From contig NC_082598.1 of the NCBI RefSeq assembly GCF_030936135.1, forward strand, positions 9,986,687 through 10,050,686: a stretch of DNA of 64,000 bases, in the 5' to 3' direction. Source of the DNA: Gavia stellata (taxonomy: Eukaryota > Chordata > Aves > Gaviiformes > Gaviidae). Shown in pieces: positions 62,508-64,000 of this stretch. Under the pieces are notes generated by a model that was not told where the DNA came from, did no database searches, and worked only from the letters and a program-made list of their open reading frames with translations. The position numbers were made by a program, and so were the translations under genes. Position 1 is the stretch's first letter. Each line of letters begins with the position of its first letter.

Positions 62508-63732
62508 AGTGTAGTTCTGATTCACTTATCGCTGAGGGGAAATAGTACAATTGAAAAAGGTTTAGAGAAAGACAAAAAGGAATTATCAAAGCTATGGACA
62601 ACTTCTGGACAAAGAATGATCAAGTAGGCTGTGACTTTTCCAACCTGAAAAAGTGACCACATAGGCAAAGCATGACTGAGGCCTACAAAAATCACAACCA
62701 GTGCAGAGAGGCCAGGCAGGATCTAGGAGCCGTTCAATGAAGCTGTTAAGAGCCAGGTCCAGTCCAAACAAAAGGACACAGGCTAACACGGACCTACAGA
62801 ACTCTGTAAAAGGATGATTCTCATGCAAAGTTTTTACACAATATTAACGGAGGCTGGACAAGAGGTTATTACATACACAAACCATGGGAGGCGGAAAAAG
62901 AAGCTTTATACATATAGTTTTATTATGTTTTGCAGACTTGTTACCACAAATTTTACTTAATACCCTACCGCAAGGAAAGAATTAGTAGACAAATTGTCTG
63001 AGTTTTGTAAACAATGTATGATTTATCAGGACATGCAGTAATTACTCTTGAGCAATATTCCACTTGGGGTGTTATAAAAGCATGAAATGTTAAAGGGATT
63101 TGTGAATTACTTCTTAAAATGAAGCCCACTCAATTTCTGTTGTAAGGCCTTGAATATAATCATACTTGCAAGCCTAACATCACAAATACTCAGAATAATG
63201 AGGAAGATAAAATTACCTTCTCAAAAGTCGAGTTTTGTGCATGGTAAGTTGTGTTTTACCTGTAAGGGGAATTAACTCTGGCCCAAAGAACTCTTGATTC
63301 TATTTCCACTACCAGTGAAATATTTCTTAATTCAATGGGTATGTTATTAAACAAATGTTTATTTCTGTAGCCTTTGTATTGTGGTAATGCTTCACGTTTC
63401 AAGCTACCCCCACACTGCATTATCCTGAACCCTCTACACATATAACAAAGAGAGATCCTGCATCACACACACAATCTCAGCAGTACTGACACAGTCAGGC
63501 ACCAAGGAAGAAAACTGTCACAGAAATACAGAAAACAATAATAACTTCTATTTAATTTCTTTCCTCTGCTTTGTGATTTTAATACTTCAGGGAACCAAGA
63601 ACATTACTCACTATAAAACAGGTTATTCTCTAAAATAAAATGAAGCCTGGTTTCCTACTGATGTGTGTAGGATCCCTAGTGTCTAATCGAAGTTGCGTTG
63701 AAGCGTAGCATTTTCTTTAACACAACTGTTAC

Positions 63733-63837
63733 CACAGAGTCATTAAGGTTGGAAAAGACCTAAGATGATCAAGTCCAACCATTAGCCCAACACCACCATG
63801 TCCACTAAACCATGTCCTGAAGTGCCACGTCTACACG
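63733..63837 (-). mobile_element. CR1 LINE 3'-tail fragment
   Basis: About 105 bp matching the extreme CR1 3' end in reverse: CACAGAGTCATTAAGGTTGG, then GATCAAGTCCAACCATTAGC and CACCACCATGTCCACTAAAC. It is the only intronic repeat in the same orientation as ZFYVE28. Confidence 0.85.
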
Positions 63838-64000
63838 TTATTATTATGGTTTCTCCCTGTTATCTAGGTCCTTATTGTCATTAAGCATGTAGAACCTTAA
63901 TCCATTACCTCTATTCTTCTATCAGCTTTGGTTGAAATGGTCCAATAGCTTTAAAAGTTGCTTCTGCACTCTATTAGGCTCCTTCAGCACACAGACATTC

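Larger units (their letters stand above)
21600..64000 (-). other. ZFYVE28: ZFYVE28 (LST2) gene, 3' portion
   Basis: This is the gene span seen in the window, transcribed right to left. It holds six coding exons, five complete introns (14,106, 564, 1,630, 12,049 and 940 bp), part of a further intron, and the 3' UTR. From family knowledge, LST2 proteins are endosomal FYVE proteins that bind PtdIns3P and dampen EGF receptor signalling; the C. elegans lst-2 gene was found as a negative regulator of EGFR-MAPK lateral signalling. Human LST2 is about 890 residues, so roughly the last quarter is here. The N-terminal domain and large middle exon are not in the window. The left boundary is inferred from poly(A) signals; the right boundary is the window edge. 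Confidence 0.9.
53794..64000 (-). other. ZFYVE28: ZFYVE28 upstream intron, incomplete (at least 10.2 kb)
   Basis: Sequence upstream of the Ser-rich exon to the window edge. No other ZFYVE28 exon was recognised; the large middle exon expected from the family should lie beyond 64,000. It holds the solo LTR (58,105-58,701), a long degenerate CR1 (61,090-62,507), a short CR1 (63,733-63,837), a TG/TA microsatellite (60,787-60,810), and a small tandem duplication near 59,205-59,232 (AAATAAATGCAAAC twice). Confidence 0.7.

Noticed and set aside
1..64000. CRISPR arrays, bacterial operons, rRNA or tRNA genes
   Set aside because: No regularly spaced direct repeats, ribosome-binding sites or cloverleaf-type sequences were seen; the window is vertebrate nuclear DNA.

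Overview
The window is vertebrate nuclear DNA, almost certainly from a bird. It has no operons or prokaryotic gene packing, its coding exons are short, widely spaced and bounded by GT/AG splice sites, and its interspersed repeats are mainly 5'-truncated CR1 LINEs whose 3' ends carry the ATTCTGTGA-type tail. A solo LTR at 58,105-58,701 resembles avian endogenous retrovirus LTRs, which suggests a bird rather than a turtle or crocodilian; the species cannot be read.

The only protein-coding gene I can support is the 3' part of ZFYVE28 (LST2, lateral signaling target protein 2 homolog) on the minus strand. Six coding exons lie, in transcription order, at 53,689-53,793, 39,428-39,582, 38,747-38,863, 37,012-37,116, 24,859-24,962 and 23,787-23,918 (stop). 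All junctions keep frame and encode the last ~238 residues: a Ser-rich linker, a conserved helical segment, and a C-terminal FYVE zinc finger split across the last two exons. The 5' exons, including the large middle exon expected from the family, must lie beyond 64,000. A 3' UTR of about 1.9-2.2 kb runs down to candidate poly(A) signals at 21,885 and 21,618.

Layout: 1-10,110 is GC-moderate intergenic DNA with no recognisable gene. 10,110-10,715 is an orphan CpG island, followed at once by a reverse CR1 (10,716-11,290), more CpG-rich DNA, and a second reverse CR1 (11,790-12,668). 12,669-21,600 is intergenic and ends near a run of 25 C. 21,600-64,000 is ZFYVE28, AT-richer, with introns carrying plus-strand (antisense) CR1 copies at 34.2, 40.9, 48.4 and 61.1 kb, the solo LTR at 58.1 kb, a short sense CR1 at 63.7 kb, and two ancient MIR-like SINE remnants.

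I found no undescribed system. The points most worth checking are the frame-neutral 105-nt Ser-rich exon, the orphan CpG island abutted by a CR1, the antisense bias of the intronic elements, and the unusual G/C tracts.
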